Assembly: GCF_031987975.1 (NCBI RefSeq)
Contig: NZ_DALZYX010000003.1
Coordinates: 248,001 to 312,000 of the forward strand
DNA: 64,000 bases
Source of the DNA: Pseudescherichia sp031987975
GTDB lineage: Bacteria; Pseudomonadota; Gammaproteobacteria; Enterobacterales; Enterobacteriaceae
Direction of reading: 5' to 3'
The position numbers and the translations under genes were made by a program. Below, one piece after another: positions 1 through 9,257 of the stretch (position 1 is the first letter of the stretch; every line of letters starts with the position of its first letter). Under the pieces are notes generated by a model that ran no database searches, had not been told where the DNA came from, and saw only the letters and a list, made by a program, of their open reading frames with translations.

Positions 1-497
1 AGCCCCAGATCGCAGGCGCGATCCAGAACCCGCTCATCCCGCACGCCCATCACCCTGGCCATCATCAGACCCACCACGCCCGCCACGTGATAGCAGTAGC
101 GCAGCGTATCCTCAAAGGTGATATAGCGGGTCTGCGCCACATCCATCGCAAACCCATCGAGGTGATCGAGCGCCATGCGGGGCGTAATGCCGTGGGTCAG
201 CGCTACCTCCTGAAAAGCAGCAAAGGCGGGATCCTGCATCTCCGCCCCCTCAAACGCCGCCAGGGTCAGCTTGCGCAGCCGGGCCAGGCGCTGCGTCGCC
301 TCCTCTTCTGCCGCGGCCTCGCTGGCAAAGCCGTGGGTCTGGTCATCAATAACGTCATCGCAGTGGCGGCACCAGGTGTAGAGCATCAGCACGCTACGCC
401 GGGTAGCCGGATCAAACAGCTTCGCGGCGGTGGCAAAGCTCTTCGAGCCGTTGGCCATGGTCTGCGTGGCGTGGTCAAGCAGCGGCGGTTGGCTCAT
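1..497 (-). CDS. crtB: Phytoene synthase CrtB, N-terminal part (gene runs off the left edge)
   Basis: Condenses two GGPP to phytoene, the first committed carotenoid step. The 165 visible codons begin MSQPPLLDHATQTMANGSKS and carry the Asp-rich prenyl-binding motif DDVIDD at about residues 47-52, as in squalene/phytoene synthases. The start ATG at 497 overlaps the crtI stop by 4 nt (ATGA), so the pair is translationally coupled. The C-terminal half and the second Asp motif lie outside the window, so completeness cannot be judged. Last visible gene of the crtE-idi-crtX-crtY-crtI-crtB operon. Confidence 0.95.
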   Translation of the reverse strand, partial: MSQPPLLDHATQTMANGSKSFATAAKLFDPATRRSVLMLYTWCRHCDDVIDDQTHGFASEAAAEEEATQRLARLRKLTLAAFEGAEMQDPAFAAFQEVALTHGITPRMALDHLDGFAMDVAQTRYITFEDTLRYCYHVAGVVGLMMARVMGVRDERVLDRACDLG

Positions 498-1972
498 TGC
501 AGATCCTCAATCATCAGGCTGGCGGTGGCTTTCGCCGAGGCCACCACGCCGGGAATGCCCGCCCCAGGATGGGTGCCAGCGCCGACCAGGTACAGATTAG
601 CGATATCGCTGTCGCGATTATGGGGCCGGAACCAGGCGCTTTGGGTGAGCAGCGGCTCGATGGAGAAGGCCGAACCTAAGTGCGCATCCAGCGTGTCGTG
701 GAAATCCGCCGGGGTAAAGATACGCTGGGTCACCAGCTGGCTACGCAGGCCAGGCATGTAGCGCTCTTCAAGGTAGTCAAAGATGCGGTCGCGCAGCTTC
801 GGTCCCTCCTGCGCCCAGTCCAGCGGTGCGTTGCCGAGATGCGGCACCGGGGCCAGCACGTAGAAGCTGGCGCAGCCGGGAGGAGCAAGCGAGGGATCGG
901 TCACGCAGGGCGAGTGCAGGTAGAGCGAGAAGTCATCCGCCAGCGCGCTACCGGTAAAGATATCGTCAATCAGCTCCCGGTAGCGCGGGCCAAAGCAGAT
1001 GGTATGGTGCGCCAGCTGCGGATGGGGCTGGTTCAGACCGAAGTAGAGCACAAACAGCGAGTTGCTCATGCTCTTGCGCTCCAGCGCTGCCGCCCGCTTC
1101 TGCCCCACCGGATGGTGGCCGAGCAGCTTTTTATAGGTATTCACCACGTCAGCGTTTGAGGCTACGGCATCGGCATCAAAGGTGCGGCCATCCGCCAGCC
1201 GCACCTGGCTGATACGGTTATCTTTTGCCACCAGCTCTTCAACCCGGGCGTTCAGCTCGATCTCTCCGCCGAGATCGGTAAACAGTTTCACCATGCCGTT
1301 GACCAGCGCCCCGGTGCCGCCTTCTGGGAACCAGACGCCCCACTCCCGTTCAAGGGCGTGGATCAACGTGTAGATGGACGAGGTGGTAAAGGGGTTGCCG
1401 CCCACCAGCAGGGAGTGGAACGAAAACGCCTGCCGCAGATGCTCATCCTCAATAAAGCGCGAGACCGACTGGTAGACGCTCTGCCACGCCTGAAGCTTAA
1501 GCAGCTGCGGCCCGGCGCGCAGCATGTCGCGAAACGAGAGAAACGGCACGCTGCCCAGCCGCAGATAGCCCTCCTGGAACACCGCCTGGGAATAAGCCAG
1601 GAAGCGCCGGTAGCCTTCGACATCGCGGGGGTTAAACTGAGTAATCTGCGCCTCAAGCTCGGCGCTGTCGTTAGCGTAGTCCAGCGTTTTTCCGGTTTCC
1701 CAGCAGAGGCGGTAGAAGGGCTTCACCGGCAGCAGCCTGACGTAATCCTCAATCCGTCTGCCGGCCAGGGTAAACAGCGCCTCAAGCGCGGTGGGATCGG
1801 TGATCACCGTCGGCCCGGCATCAAAGGTAAAGCCCTGATCATGCCAGACGTAGGCCCGACCGCCAGGCTTGTCCCGCTGCTCCAGCAGCACGGTTGAGAT
1901 CCCTGCCGCCTGCAGGCGGATCGCCAGCGCCAGGCCACCAAAGCCTGCGCCAATCACAACGGTTTTCTTCAT
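494..1972 (-). CDS. crtI: Phytoene desaturase CrtI
   Basis: FAD-dependent, membrane-associated enzyme that introduces four double bases of unsaturation into phytoene to give lycopene. The 492 aa protein has the N-terminal dinucleotide fold GAGFGGLALA (residues 8-17), an acidic strand end with LLEQRDKPGGRA, and the C-terminal bacterial-type signature LVGAGTHPGAGIPGVVASAK. The length is normal for the family. The ATG at 1972 follows AAAAAGG and overlaps the crtY stop by 4 nt; the stop overlaps the crtB start by 4 nt. No damage is visible. Confidence 0.97.
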   Translation of the reverse strand: MKKTVVIGAGFGGLALAIRLQAAGISTVLLEQRDKPGGRAYVWHDQGFTFDAGPTVITDPTALEALFTLAGRRIEDYVRLLPVKPFYRLCWETGKTLDYANDSAELEAQITQFNPRDVEGYRRFLAYSQAVFQEGYLRLGSVPFLSFRDMLRAGPQLLKLQAWQSVYQSVSRFIEDEHLRQAFSFHSLLVGGNPFTTSSIYTLIHALEREWGVWFPEGGTGALVNGMVKLFTDLGGEIELNARVEELVAKDNRISQVRLADGRTFDADAVASNADVVNTYKKLLGHHPVGQKRAAALERKSMSNSLFVLYFGLNQPHPQLAHHTICFGPRYRELIDDIFTGSALADDFSLYLHSPCVTDPSLAPPGCASFYVLAPVPHLGNAPLDWAQEGPKLRDRIFDYLEERYMPGLRSQLVTQRIFTPADFHDTLDAHLGSAFSIEPLLTQSAWFRPHNRDSDIANLYLVGAGTHPGAGIPGVVASAKATASLMIEDLQ

Positions 1973-3129
1973 CCTTTTTCTCGCCTGTCAGGGAAATGGT
2001 TCAGCGCCGCCCGCCAGGCCTCCCCCAGCGGAACCGGCGGCTTGCCCGTCAAAATGCGGGCCTTATCAAATAGCGAGAGCCGACCGGCGTAAAAGCGGCC
2101 TACGGTCGGCTCCGGCAGCCCGTAAAAGCGCTGCATTACCCGCCAGCGGTTCTCCTCGCGTCCCGCCAGAAAAAGCATCCGGTTTAGCAAGCGGAAAAAT
2201 CCCTGCCTGCGCCAGTGGCGTTCGGCAAACTGTCGGGTGAGCTGATAGAGCGGGACGCTACTCAGCCGCGGGCTGTCAGCGATCTCGTCAGCCAGAGCGA
2301 CCGCCAGCGGCAGTGAGTAGCCGGTGGTGGGATGAAATAGCCCCGCCCGCATTCCCGAGCGCGGCACGCCCGCCCCATCGGCCCACAGCGCATGCATGTC
2401 GCCCGCCAGGGTAATCGGCAGGCAGCCGGACTCTTCGCGCTCAAGCTGATCCAGCTGCCACCCCTTGCTGTGAGCATAGTCGGTAATCGTCTGGCGCAGG
2501 GTATCGCTATCGAGCTGCGGGGCGTTGGCGTAGCGCGTGTCCTCAATCAGCAGCGTGTCGGCAGAGAGCGGCAAAGTGTAGACAAAGCGGTAGCCCTGCT
2601 GCTGCTCCACCGTGGCATCCATCAGGATCGGTACGGTCAGGCCGTGGGGCTGGCGCAGCCGCCACTGCTGGCCGAGAAAAAGCTGGTAGCCGGTCTGCAT
2701 TGCCGGATGGGCAGTCACGCCACGGCCATCAATCACCGCCCCGGCAAGCAGCGCCTCGCCGCTGGCAAGACGCACGCTGTTGGGTAAGACCTCGCTCACC
2801 GGACAGCTACGCCAGATGTTCTCCCCCAGCGCCTGATGCAGGGCCTCGGCAAAGCTCTCTGACGTAATGGAGTAGTAACCGCGCGCGAGGCGACGGCTGA
2901 GATGGGGAAACTGCACCTCATAGCCTGACCAGGCGTGAGCAACCAGCGGAGCCAGCCAGGCGTGCTGTTCGGGGGTGAGATCGTCCTCGTGGAATGACCA
3001 GGTGTGGTTCCCGCCAATCTGATCCCCAGCCTCGATCAGCAGTACGTTGAGCTGCGGGTAGCGCTGGCGCAGACGCCAGGCGATCAGCCCGTTGGCCAGC
3101 CCGCCGCCGACTAAAATCAGATCCCTCAC
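1969..3129 (-). CDS. crtY: Lycopene beta-cyclase CrtY
   Basis: Cyclises both ends of lycopene to beta-carotene. The 386 aa protein opens with a Rossmann-type flavin/nicotinamide motif (LILVGGGLANGLIAWRL) and follows the CrtY pattern (GGNHTWSFHEDDLT near residue 40, FHPTTGYSLPLAV in the C-terminal half). The start is GTG at 3129, overlapping the crtX stop by 4 nt (GTGA), which explains the weak start codon by coupling. Its position between crtX and crtI matches the Pantoea/Cronobacter clusters. Confidence 0.96.
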   Translation of the reverse strand: MRDLILVGGGLANGLIAWRLRQRYPQLNVLLIEAGDQIGGNHTWSFHEDDLTPEQHAWLAPLVAHAWSGYEVQFPHLSRRLARGYYSITSESFAEALHQALGENIWRSCPVSEVLPNSVRLASGEALLAGAVIDGRGVTAHPAMQTGYQLFLGQQWRLRQPHGLTVPILMDATVEQQQGYRFVYTLPLSADTLLIEDTRYANAPQLDSDTLRQTITDYAHSKGWQLDQLEREESGCLPITLAGDMHALWADGAGVPRSGMRAGLFHPTTGYSLPLAVALADEIADSPRLSSVPLYQLTRQFAERHWRRQGFFRLLNRMLFLAGREENRWRVMQRFYGLPEPTVGRFYAGRLSLFDKARILTGKPPVPLGEAWRAALNHFPDRREKG

Positions 3130-4367
3130 GATACGCTTTTGCTCCCTGTCATAGCCTGTTCAATTAAGGTCGCCGCACGCAGAGTGCCTCCGGCGTCGTT
3201 AAGCTGCTGGCGGGCCGTCGCCAGACGTTGATGCAGGGTCTCGTCCCGCAGCAGCTGGGTAATCTCATCCGCCAGGGTCTGCTGTCTGGCAAAGCGTGAT
3301 ACCCGGCGGCCTAACCCGTTATAGACCAGTCGGGCAGCCACGGCGGGCTGGTCGAAAGAGAGCGGCACGGCCAGCACCGGCGTGGCGGCGGCCAGCGCAT
3401 CCAGCACGGTATTGAGACCGCCATGGGTGATCACCAGATCTGACTCCGCAACGTAGCGCGGCTGATCGACAAAGCTGGCCACTTCGGTAGCGCCGCATGC
3501 ATAGAGCGAGTCGGCCTGGGCAGGCGTCAGGCCGTCGCAATGGGCAATAGTTACCTCCGCCCCCACGCTGGCGCAGGCCCGGGCGATCTTACGGAACAGA
3601 CGCAGACGATGGCCCTGAAGGGTACCCAGCGAAGCGAAAATCCTTGGCGTGCTGCGCGGAAAGCGGTCTATCTGTAGTGGCGGCTGGTAACGCAGCGCCC
3701 CCACGTAGTGGAAACAGTCCGGCAGCGCCCGGCGCGGAAAGTCGAGGGCCGACACCGACTGGCTGATCTGCGCCAGCGGCGAGAGGCACTCGTCGAGACG
3801 CCTGCGCTCCGGCAAACCAAAGCGCTGGGCGTGGCGCAGGATCGTCTGCCCGTGCGGGTACATCAGGGTATCGTAGATACGTTCGCTGACCTGAAAACGC
3901 CGCAGGGCTTTCTTATCCTCGGCGTAGTGAAACGGCATCACCGGCAGCGGTAGGCCCGGCTCGCGGTTGACAGGCAGCGCACAGGCGATAGAGATAAACG
4001 GCAGCCCCAGCGCCTCAGCGACCAGGCTGCCGGCAGGCTCCATCTCATCGACAATCACCGCGTCCACCGCCAGCCGCTGCAGAATAGTGGGCAGCTGCTG
4101 ACAGAGCACGTCGGTCAGGGATGACATAGCGGCAATCAGCCGCAGCAGGTTACCGTTGCTCTGCTGCTGGACGCTACGCTGGGCCTGCTGCACGCTGGCG
4201 GGAAGCGGATAGAAATCAACCTGCTCCGTTTCCTGCTCTGCCAGCGAGGCGACGTTGCCGGTAAGAAAGGTCAGCCGGTGGCCGCGCCGGGCCAGCTCCA
4301 GCGCCAGGGCATGCAGCGCCACCGCGTGGCTGTAGAGCGGCGGTGCCACGATGGCAAAATGGCTCAT
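3126..4367 (-). CDS. crtX: Zeaxanthin glucosyltransferase CrtX
   Basis: GT1-family glycosyltransferase that adds glucose from UDP-glucose to zeaxanthin. The 413 aa protein has the two-lobed GT-B layout. The C-terminal lobe holds the UDPGT-type donor signature around FVDQPRYVAESDLVITHGG and ALAAATPVLAVPLSFDQP. Its ATG overlaps the idi stop by 4 nt. Its presence implies hydroxylated carotenoids, so a crtZ-type hydroxylase is expected; none is visible, and in related clusters crtZ lies just past crtB, outside this window. Confidence 0.95.
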   Translation of the reverse strand: MSHFAIVAPPLYSHAVALHALALELARRGHRLTFLTGNVASLAEQETEQVDFYPLPASVQQAQRSVQQQSNGNLLRLIAAMSSLTDVLCQQLPTILQRLAVDAVIVDEMEPAGSLVAEALGLPFISIACALPVNREPGLPLPVMPFHYAEDKKALRRFQVSERIYDTLMYPHGQTILRHAQRFGLPERRRLDECLSPLAQISQSVSALDFPRRALPDCFHYVGALRYQPPLQIDRFPRSTPRIFASLGTLQGHRLRLFRKIARACASVGAEVTIAHCDGLTPAQADSLYACGATEVASFVDQPRYVAESDLVITHGGLNTVLDALAAATPVLAVPLSFDQPAVAARLVYNGLGRRVSRFARQQTLADEITQLLRDETLHQRLATARQQLNDAGGTLRAATLIEQAMTGSKSVS

Positions 4368-5407
4368 GGCGCATCCCGCAAATAGCGGATATCCGCCTGC
4401 TTCAGATCGTAGAGGCTGCTGCTGCCGGTGCAGAAGCAGGCGACCCGCAGCTGTTCAATAATGACGTTGAAGTGATCGATCACCTTCTCCGTAGAGATGC
4501 CCGCGCTGCCGAGCACGGCGGCGGCCTGCCCCACCATGCAGGCCCCGAGCCGCAGCGCTTTCGCCGCATCGACGCCGTTTTTAATGCCGCCGGAAGCAAT
4601 AATGGGCACCTGCGGCCAGGCGTCGGCGATCTCAACCAGCGCTTCGGCGGTGGGGATCCCCCAGTCGGCAAAGACGTTGGCTACGCTGCGCTGCTGCGCA
4701 GTCGCCGCCCTCTCGCCCTCGACGGCGGCCCAGCTTGTGCCGCCTGCGCCTGCGACGTCAATCACGGCAACGCCGACATCCACCAGCTGCCCGGCTACCG
4801 TGCGGGAGATCCCTGCCCCCACCTCTTTCACCACCAGCGGAACGGGCAGTTCACGGACCAGGGTTTCAATAGCCGCCAGCCGTCCGCGCCAGTCGCGATC
4901 GCCGCCGGGCTGTAGCGCCTCCTGCAGCGGGTTGAGGTGCACAATCAGGGCATCCGCCTCAATCATCTCTACGGCGCGGCGGGCGTAGTCGATACCTTTT
5001 TTGCCCGCCAGCTGTGCCGCGCCAAGGTTTGCCAGCAGCGGTACGTCGGGTGCCAGCTGACGCAGGGTTTTATCCAGCCCAAGCCCGGCGTCGCTCTCGA
5101 TGGCGACGCGCTGGGAGCCAACCCCCATCGCAATCTTCAGCGCCTGCGCCGCCTCGGCAAGGTGACGGTTAATATGGCGTGAGCGCTCGACGCCGCCGGT
5201 CATGGAGCTGATCAGCAGCGGAGCCTGTAGCTGTCGATTGAGGAAGGTTGTTTCCAGCGTAATGTCGTTGAAATCCAGCTCCGGCAGGGCGCAATGGGTA
5301 AAGCGCCAGCGCTCAAAGCCTGCGCTGGCCTGGGTTACGGCGCGACGGGGGTCGAGGACGATATCCAGATGATCGTTTTTACGCTGAACAAGGCGCTCGT
5401 CCTTCAT
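4364..5407 (-). CDS. idi: Type 2 isopentenyl-diphosphate delta-isomerase (FMN-dependent)
   Basis: Interconverts IPP and DMAPP, feeding the CrtE prenyltransferase. The 347 aa protein belongs to the FMN/NADPH type 2 (Fni) family: it starts with RKNDHLDI, and has PLLISSMTGG, a glycine-rich phosphate-binding stretch IIASGGIKNG and LGACMVGQA. It is unrelated to the type 1 Nudix Idi that E. coli K-12 carries near lysS. The ATG at 5407 follows AGGAG with a 9-nt spacer. Sixty bases separate it from crtE, the only real gap within the crt operon. Confidence 0.95.
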   Translation of the reverse strand: MKDERLVQRKNDHLDIVLDPRRAVTQASAGFERWRFTHCALPELDFNDITLETTFLNRQLQAPLLISSMTGGVERSRHINRHLAEAAQALKIAMGVGSQRVAIESDAGLGLDKTLRQLAPDVPLLANLGAAQLAGKKGIDYARRAVEMIEADALIVHLNPLQEALQPGGDRDWRGRLAAIETLVRELPVPLVVKEVGAGISRTVAGQLVDVGVAVIDVAGAGGTSWAAVEGERAATAQQRSVANVFADWGIPTAEALVEIADAWPQVPIIASGGIKNGVDAAKALRLGACMVGQAAAVLGSAGISTEKVIDHFNVIIEQLRVACFCTGSSSLYDLKQADIRYLRDAP

Positions 5408-5467
5408 TCATCATTACTCCTGTAATGTGGTTCCATAGTTGAGTGCGGCTTGAACCGAAGGGCGGTA

Positions 5468-6391
5468 TCAGGCGATTTTCATGACCGGTGACCAGTCGGC
5501 AAGGTGATGACCAAACCACAGATGCATAAACTGTCGGATGGCCCCGCCCTGCGGACAGGCAAAGGTGAGGTGTCTGTCGGCGGAATCAATATGCTCGCGC
5601 AGCTTTTGCCGGGCCGCATCCGCGCCCAGCCGATTCACCAGCGTTGATTTACCGGCGTCCTTGTTGCGATCCTTGCCGGTTGCCGGATGGTCGTCACGCA
5701 GATCGTCCAGCAGCTGGAAGGCCTGGCCGAAGTCGAGTGCGAAGGCGTGCAGCGTCTGCCGCGTGCTCTCAGGCGACGCAGCGGCGATGGCGATGATTTG
5801 CAGCATCGCGCTGAACAGAATGCCGGTTTTCAGGTGGTTGGTGCTGAGGATGGCATCAGGGGTACGGTCCAGGTCAGCATCGTTAAGATCGCGAAACTGT
5901 CCCAGCACCAGGCCCTGCACGCCGACGGCAGTAGAAAGCTCGTTGACCGCCTGGGCGCGCCTCTCCCCCGGCAGATCGCCGGTGGCGGCGATCAGGCCAA
6001 AGGCTTTGGAGAGCAGCCCAACGGAAGCAAGGATTGCCACGCTTTCGCCAAATTTTTTATGAGTGGTAGGCTGACCACGGCGCAGCTCGGCGTTATCCAT
6101 GCAGGGCATGTCGTCGAGCATCAGCGACGCGGTATGGGTCAGTTCAACGGCACAGGCGAGATCGAGCAGCGTGGACATACTGCCTTGATAACGGAGATCG
6201 TGGGCGGCCAGCAGCATCAGCAGCGGACGGATCCGTTTGCCTGGTGCCATGACCCCTTCACGCATTGCAATGCTGACGACATCCTGGCTGTCGGTTTCAG
6301 GTAACAGGCCAGCCAGGTGTTCATCAATGGATTGTCTCATTACTTCAATTTCGCGCTGGGGCGAAACGACCGCTTTACTGCCACTCACCAT
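5468..6391 (-). CDS. crtE: Geranylgeranyl diphosphate synthase CrtE
   Basis: Prenyltransferase making the C20 precursor GGPP. With the start at the internal ATG (6391) the protein is 307 aa and begins MVSGSKAVVS, closely matching what I recall of the Pantoea agglomerans (Erwinia herbicola) CrtE. An upstream in-frame GTG at 6427 would add 12 residues but has no ribosome-binding site. First Asp-rich motif DDMPCMD at residues 93-99, second motif LLDDLRDD in the C-terminal half. First gene of the crt operon; the 115-bp gap before it probably holds the promoter. Confidence 0.95.
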   Translation of the reverse strand: MVSGSKAVVSPQREIEVMRQSIDEHLAGLLPETDSQDVVSIAMREGVMAPGKRIRPLLMLLAAHDLRYQGSMSTLLDLACAVELTHTASLMLDDMPCMDNAELRRGQPTTHKKFGESVAILASVGLLSKAFGLIAATGDLPGERRAQAVNELSTAVGVQGLVLGQFRDLNDADLDRTPDAILSTNHLKTGILFSAMLQIIAIAAASPESTRQTLHAFALDFGQAFQLLDDLRDDHPATGKDRNKDAGKSTLVNRLGADAARQKLREHIDSADRHLTFACPQGGAIRQFMHLWFGHHLADWSPVMKIA

Positions 6392-6506
6392 TGCAAGGTT
6401 ACCCGCTGTATTGTCTTGTAGTGTCACTTAACCGTAGACCGCGCGGATAGCTCTCGCCAGGTTCTGAAGTAGTTTTACATTGTTCGTAGTATGAGACGCG
6501 TACTCT

Positions 6507-7256
6507 TTAGATCTGCGCCATACCGCCATCAACGAACAGCTCTGCGCCGTTGATAAAGCTGGCCGCATCGGATCCAAGAAACGCCACCACCTTACCAATC
6601 TCTTCCGGCTCGCCCAGACGACCCAGCGGCACCTGTGCGGCGAGGGCGTCAAACAGCCCCTGGCGATGCTCATCAGGCACCAGCTCACCGAGGCCCGGGG
6701 TACGAACAGGGCCAGGGCTGACCACGTTAACGCGGATGCCACGGTCTTTCAGATCCAGCGCCCACGAGCGGGCAAAGTTGCGCACGGCGGCCTTACTGGC
6801 ACTGTAGACGCTGAAGCTGGCGGTGCCCTTAACCGAGGTGGTCGAGCCGGTTAAAATTACCGATGCGCCATCTACCAGCAGCGGCAGCGCTTTCTGCACT
6901 GTGAACACTACACCGCGCACGTTCGTGCCGAAGATACGATCAAAATGCTCTTCGCTGATGGCCCCCAGCGGCTGCATGTCGCCGCCCCCGGCGTTGGCAA
7001 ACAGAATGTCCAGCCGCCCGGCCTGTTTAGCTATCTGGGCATAGACCGCGTCCAGCTCTGCCAGCTTAGAGGCATCGGCGCGAATGCCGGTCGCTGCCGC
7101 GCCGATGGCATCCACCGCCGCGTCCAGCTCTGCCTGGCGACGTCCGGTAATGAATACCTGCGCTCCCTGAGCCGCCAGCACCTGTGCCGTTGCCAGACCA
7201 ATGCCGCTTGTACCACCGGTGACCAGCGCAATTTTACCGTCGAGTTGTTTGCTCAT
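6507..7256 (-). CDS. SDR family oxidoreductase
   Basis: Classical short-chain dehydrogenase/reductase of 249 aa. Cofactor motif TGGTSGIG (13-20), NAG (88-90), catalytic Ser138, Tyr151 and Lys155 (YSASK), and the C-terminal PGPVRTPG segment are all present, so it should be active. The substrate is not readable from sequence. The ATG at 7256 follows TAAGGAA. It lies directly upstream of crtE on the same strand with a 115-bp gap, so read-through into the crt operon is possible, but a carotenoid role is only a guess. Confidence 0.9.
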   Translation of the reverse strand: MSKQLDGKIALVTGGTSGIGLATAQVLAAQGAQVFITGRRQAELDAAVDAIGAAATGIRADASKLAELDAVYAQIAKQAGRLDILFANAGGGDMQPLGAISEEHFDRIFGTNVRGVVFTVQKALPLLVDGASVILTGSTTSVKGTASFSVYSASKAAVRNFARSWALDLKDRGIRVNVVSPGPVRTPGLGELVPDEHRQGLFDALAAQVPLGRLGEPEEIGKVVAFLGSDAASFINGAELFVDGGMAQI

Positions 7257-7379
7257 CTTAATGTTCCTTACCTGTTTAATAGTGAGTATCGGGATTGCCC
7301 GTCACCGCATCGTCAGGGCATGGATGAACTGTACTGCGCAATTGATTACTGAAAAATAGTGGAAAATAGAAAGGACTAT

Positions 7380-8150
7380 TTATGGGTGTGGATAATCACC
7401 AGAGAGGATTGGCGCATAGTCCTGCCGCGAGACGTCGCTAAAGCCGCTGATAAACAGCGCTGTACAAAGGGTTCGATACGCCGGGTCGCTGACCAGCTGG
7501 CGCAGCGCGTCCCGCAGCAGCGCGATGCGTGACGGCGGCGTGTTTCTGGCGGTAATCAACGGCAGGCCGGGCGCGGCGGGGCTTGCCCCGATAACGGCAA
7601 GCTCAGAGATTAACTGTGGCGCATGGCGCTGAAGTAGAGCGAAGGTAACGCAGTCGATGGCCGCAATGTCCGCCCTGCCCTCGCCGATTTCAACCAGCGA
7701 CTGGCGGTGGCTGCCGCTGAAGATAACGTCATTAAAAAAGTTTCCAGACTGTGCCAGCGGCGCGACCATCTGCATAAACACGTTGTAGCCTGACTGGGAG
7801 TCGGGTGCGTTGCAGACCGCGCGGCTGCCACGAAAATCCGCCAGCGTTTTATGCCTGTCGCTCTGCCGCACCACCAGCAGGCTGCGGTAGCGAATGCCTT
7901 CGCAACCCGGAGCCAAATAGTGAAAGCAGCCCACCGTCTGCACCTCCGTCAGCCGCGTAACCAGCGGATAGCCGCAGGCCTGACTCAGCAGAAGATCGTC
8001 GCTCTGCCAGTGGGTCAGCAGATCCTCCTGCGGCCAGACCGGCGTGACGGCAACGCCCCTTGCCGCCAGCAGATCCTGCATAGCCTGGATCAGCGCCTCG
8101 CTATCGGGGCGGTAGAGATCATACATTGGAAACGCAATCTTACTGCTCAT
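7380..8150 (-). CDS. PhnD-like substrate-binding domain protein without signal peptide
   Basis: A 256 aa protein of the phosphate/phosphonate-type periplasmic binding family (PhnD/SsuA fold). It shows the paired family motifs NAPDSQSGYNVF near residue 115 and SGSHRQSL followed by GRADIAAID near residue 155. The N-terminus (MSSKIAFPMYDLYRPDSEAL) is not a signal peptide, and no ABC permease or ATPase is adjacent, so it is probably cytoplasmic and not a transporter subunit. I chose the ATG at 8150 because it follows AAGG and overlaps the desaturase stop by 11 nt; an in-frame start 11 codons upstream has no better support. Confidence 0.8.
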   Translation of the reverse strand: MSSKIAFPMYDLYRPDSEALIQAMQDLLAARGVAVTPVWPQEDLLTHWQSDDLLLSQACGYPLVTRLTEVQTVGCFHYLAPGCEGIRYRSLLVVRQSDRHKTLADFRGSRAVCNAPDSQSGYNVFMQMVAPLAQSGNFFNDVIFSGSHRQSLVEIGEGRADIAAIDCVTFALLQRHAPQLISELAVIGASPAAPGLPLITARNTPPSRIALLRDALRQLVSDPAYRTLCTALFISGFSDVSRQDYAPILSGDYPHP

Positions 8151-9114
8151 TACCGTTCGCCTTGTTAAAGCCGGGATGGGCATTAACGTTCACCGAGCGC
8201 CATAAAAAGTGCCGCAGCCATTCGCCATAGCCCCGCACCAGAAAACCGCCGTTGCGCTGCTGATAGCTCGCCCGATCGCGCAGGTAGAGTTTGCGTAATG
8301 CATACCAGGGTACGCCCGGCAGATCGTGATGCACAGAATGGTAGTTCAGATTAAGAAACAGTACCCGCCACGGCAGCGAGGCCTCGTTGATCACCGAGCG
8401 GGCAAGCGGATCGTTATCCGCCCGATGCTCAAGAAAGGATCGCACCTTGGTCAGGGCCAGCGCCGGATAGCTGACCGCCAGCACGAAGTAGAGGATCGAG
8501 AACTCGCAGCGCAGCAGCCAGGTAAAGGTCAACGCCAGCAGAACACCGTGCACGATCCACATCGCCATTGCCTGACGATCGAGGCGGCGAAACGACGCCA
8601 TCATGCCGCCCAGCAGCTGGACGATATCCAGCGCCGGAGCCAGCAGCAGGCGACCGGGAAAAGTATTGCGCAGGCCAATAAGTTTTCGCTGCCAGGGCGC
8701 ATAGCGCCGCCAGCGCCACTCGGGAATATAGTAGGACTCGGGATCGTCCTCCGGCTGCGTGAGCAGATGGGTACGGTGATGCGCCAGATGTGCATCCCGA
8801 TAGAGACCGTACGGATACCAGATCGCCAGCGGCATCAGCCCCAGCAGCTGGTTTACCCGCGGATAGCGCGTTGGGTGGCGGTGGATCAGTTCATGCTGGA
8901 GCGACATGTACCAGGTGGTGAACCAGATCAGCAGCAGCGTAGCGGGCAGCAGCCCCAGCGTCTGCCAGAACGCCAGCGTGGCAAACCAGCCGCCGTAAAT
9001 TACCGCGATCAAAATCCAGGTTGGCAGCTCGCTGCGCCACAGCCAGGAGCGAGCACGCTGCCGAACCCAGTCGCGCTGCTCTTCATGCAGCCAGCCAGCG
9101 GTGCTTTTTGCCAT
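8140..9114 (-). CDS. Membrane fatty acid desaturase
   Basis: Integral-membrane di-iron desaturase of 324 aa. The three His boxes are complete: HELIHRH (74-80), HLAHHRTH (109-116) and HSVHH (259-263). Hydrophobic segments flank them at about 31-70, 91-102 and 185-220. It should introduce a double bond into an acyl chain, but neither the acyl carrier nor the position can be read. The ATG at 9114 follows a GGTGGGGA ribosome site. It is translationally coupled to the downstream PhnD-like gene. Similar boxes occur in CrtZ/CrtW-type enzymes, but the spacing and length fit fatty acid desaturases better. Confidence 0.87.
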   Translation of the reverse strand: MAKSTAGWLHEEQRDWVRQRARSWLWRSELPTWILIAVIYGGWFATLAFWQTLGLLPATLLLIWFTTWYMSLQHELIHRHPTRYPRVNQLLGLMPLAIWYPYGLYRDAHLAHHRTHLLTQPEDDPESYYIPEWRWRRYAPWQRKLIGLRNTFPGRLLLAPALDIVQLLGGMMASFRRLDRQAMAMWIVHGVLLALTFTWLLRCEFSILYFVLAVSYPALALTKVRSFLEHRADNDPLARSVINEASLPWRVLFLNLNYHSVHHDLPGVPWYALRKLYLRDRASYQQRNGGFLVRGYGEWLRHFLWRSVNVNAHPGFNKANGNEQ

Positions 9115-9257
9115 TTTTCCCCACCTCTTACCCCGATGTCAGACAGGCAAACGATGTGAGAAAACGGCGGTAATGACAAAGAATTTAAATGGCTTAGCTT
9201 TTGCGAAGCGCGGCAATAATAGAGCGCCCGGTGATAAACACCGGGCCGAGAGAAGCG

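Noticed and set aside
6392..6427. Longer CrtE start at GTG 6427
   Set aside because: No ribosome-binding site and 12 extra residues not present in the homologue I recall.
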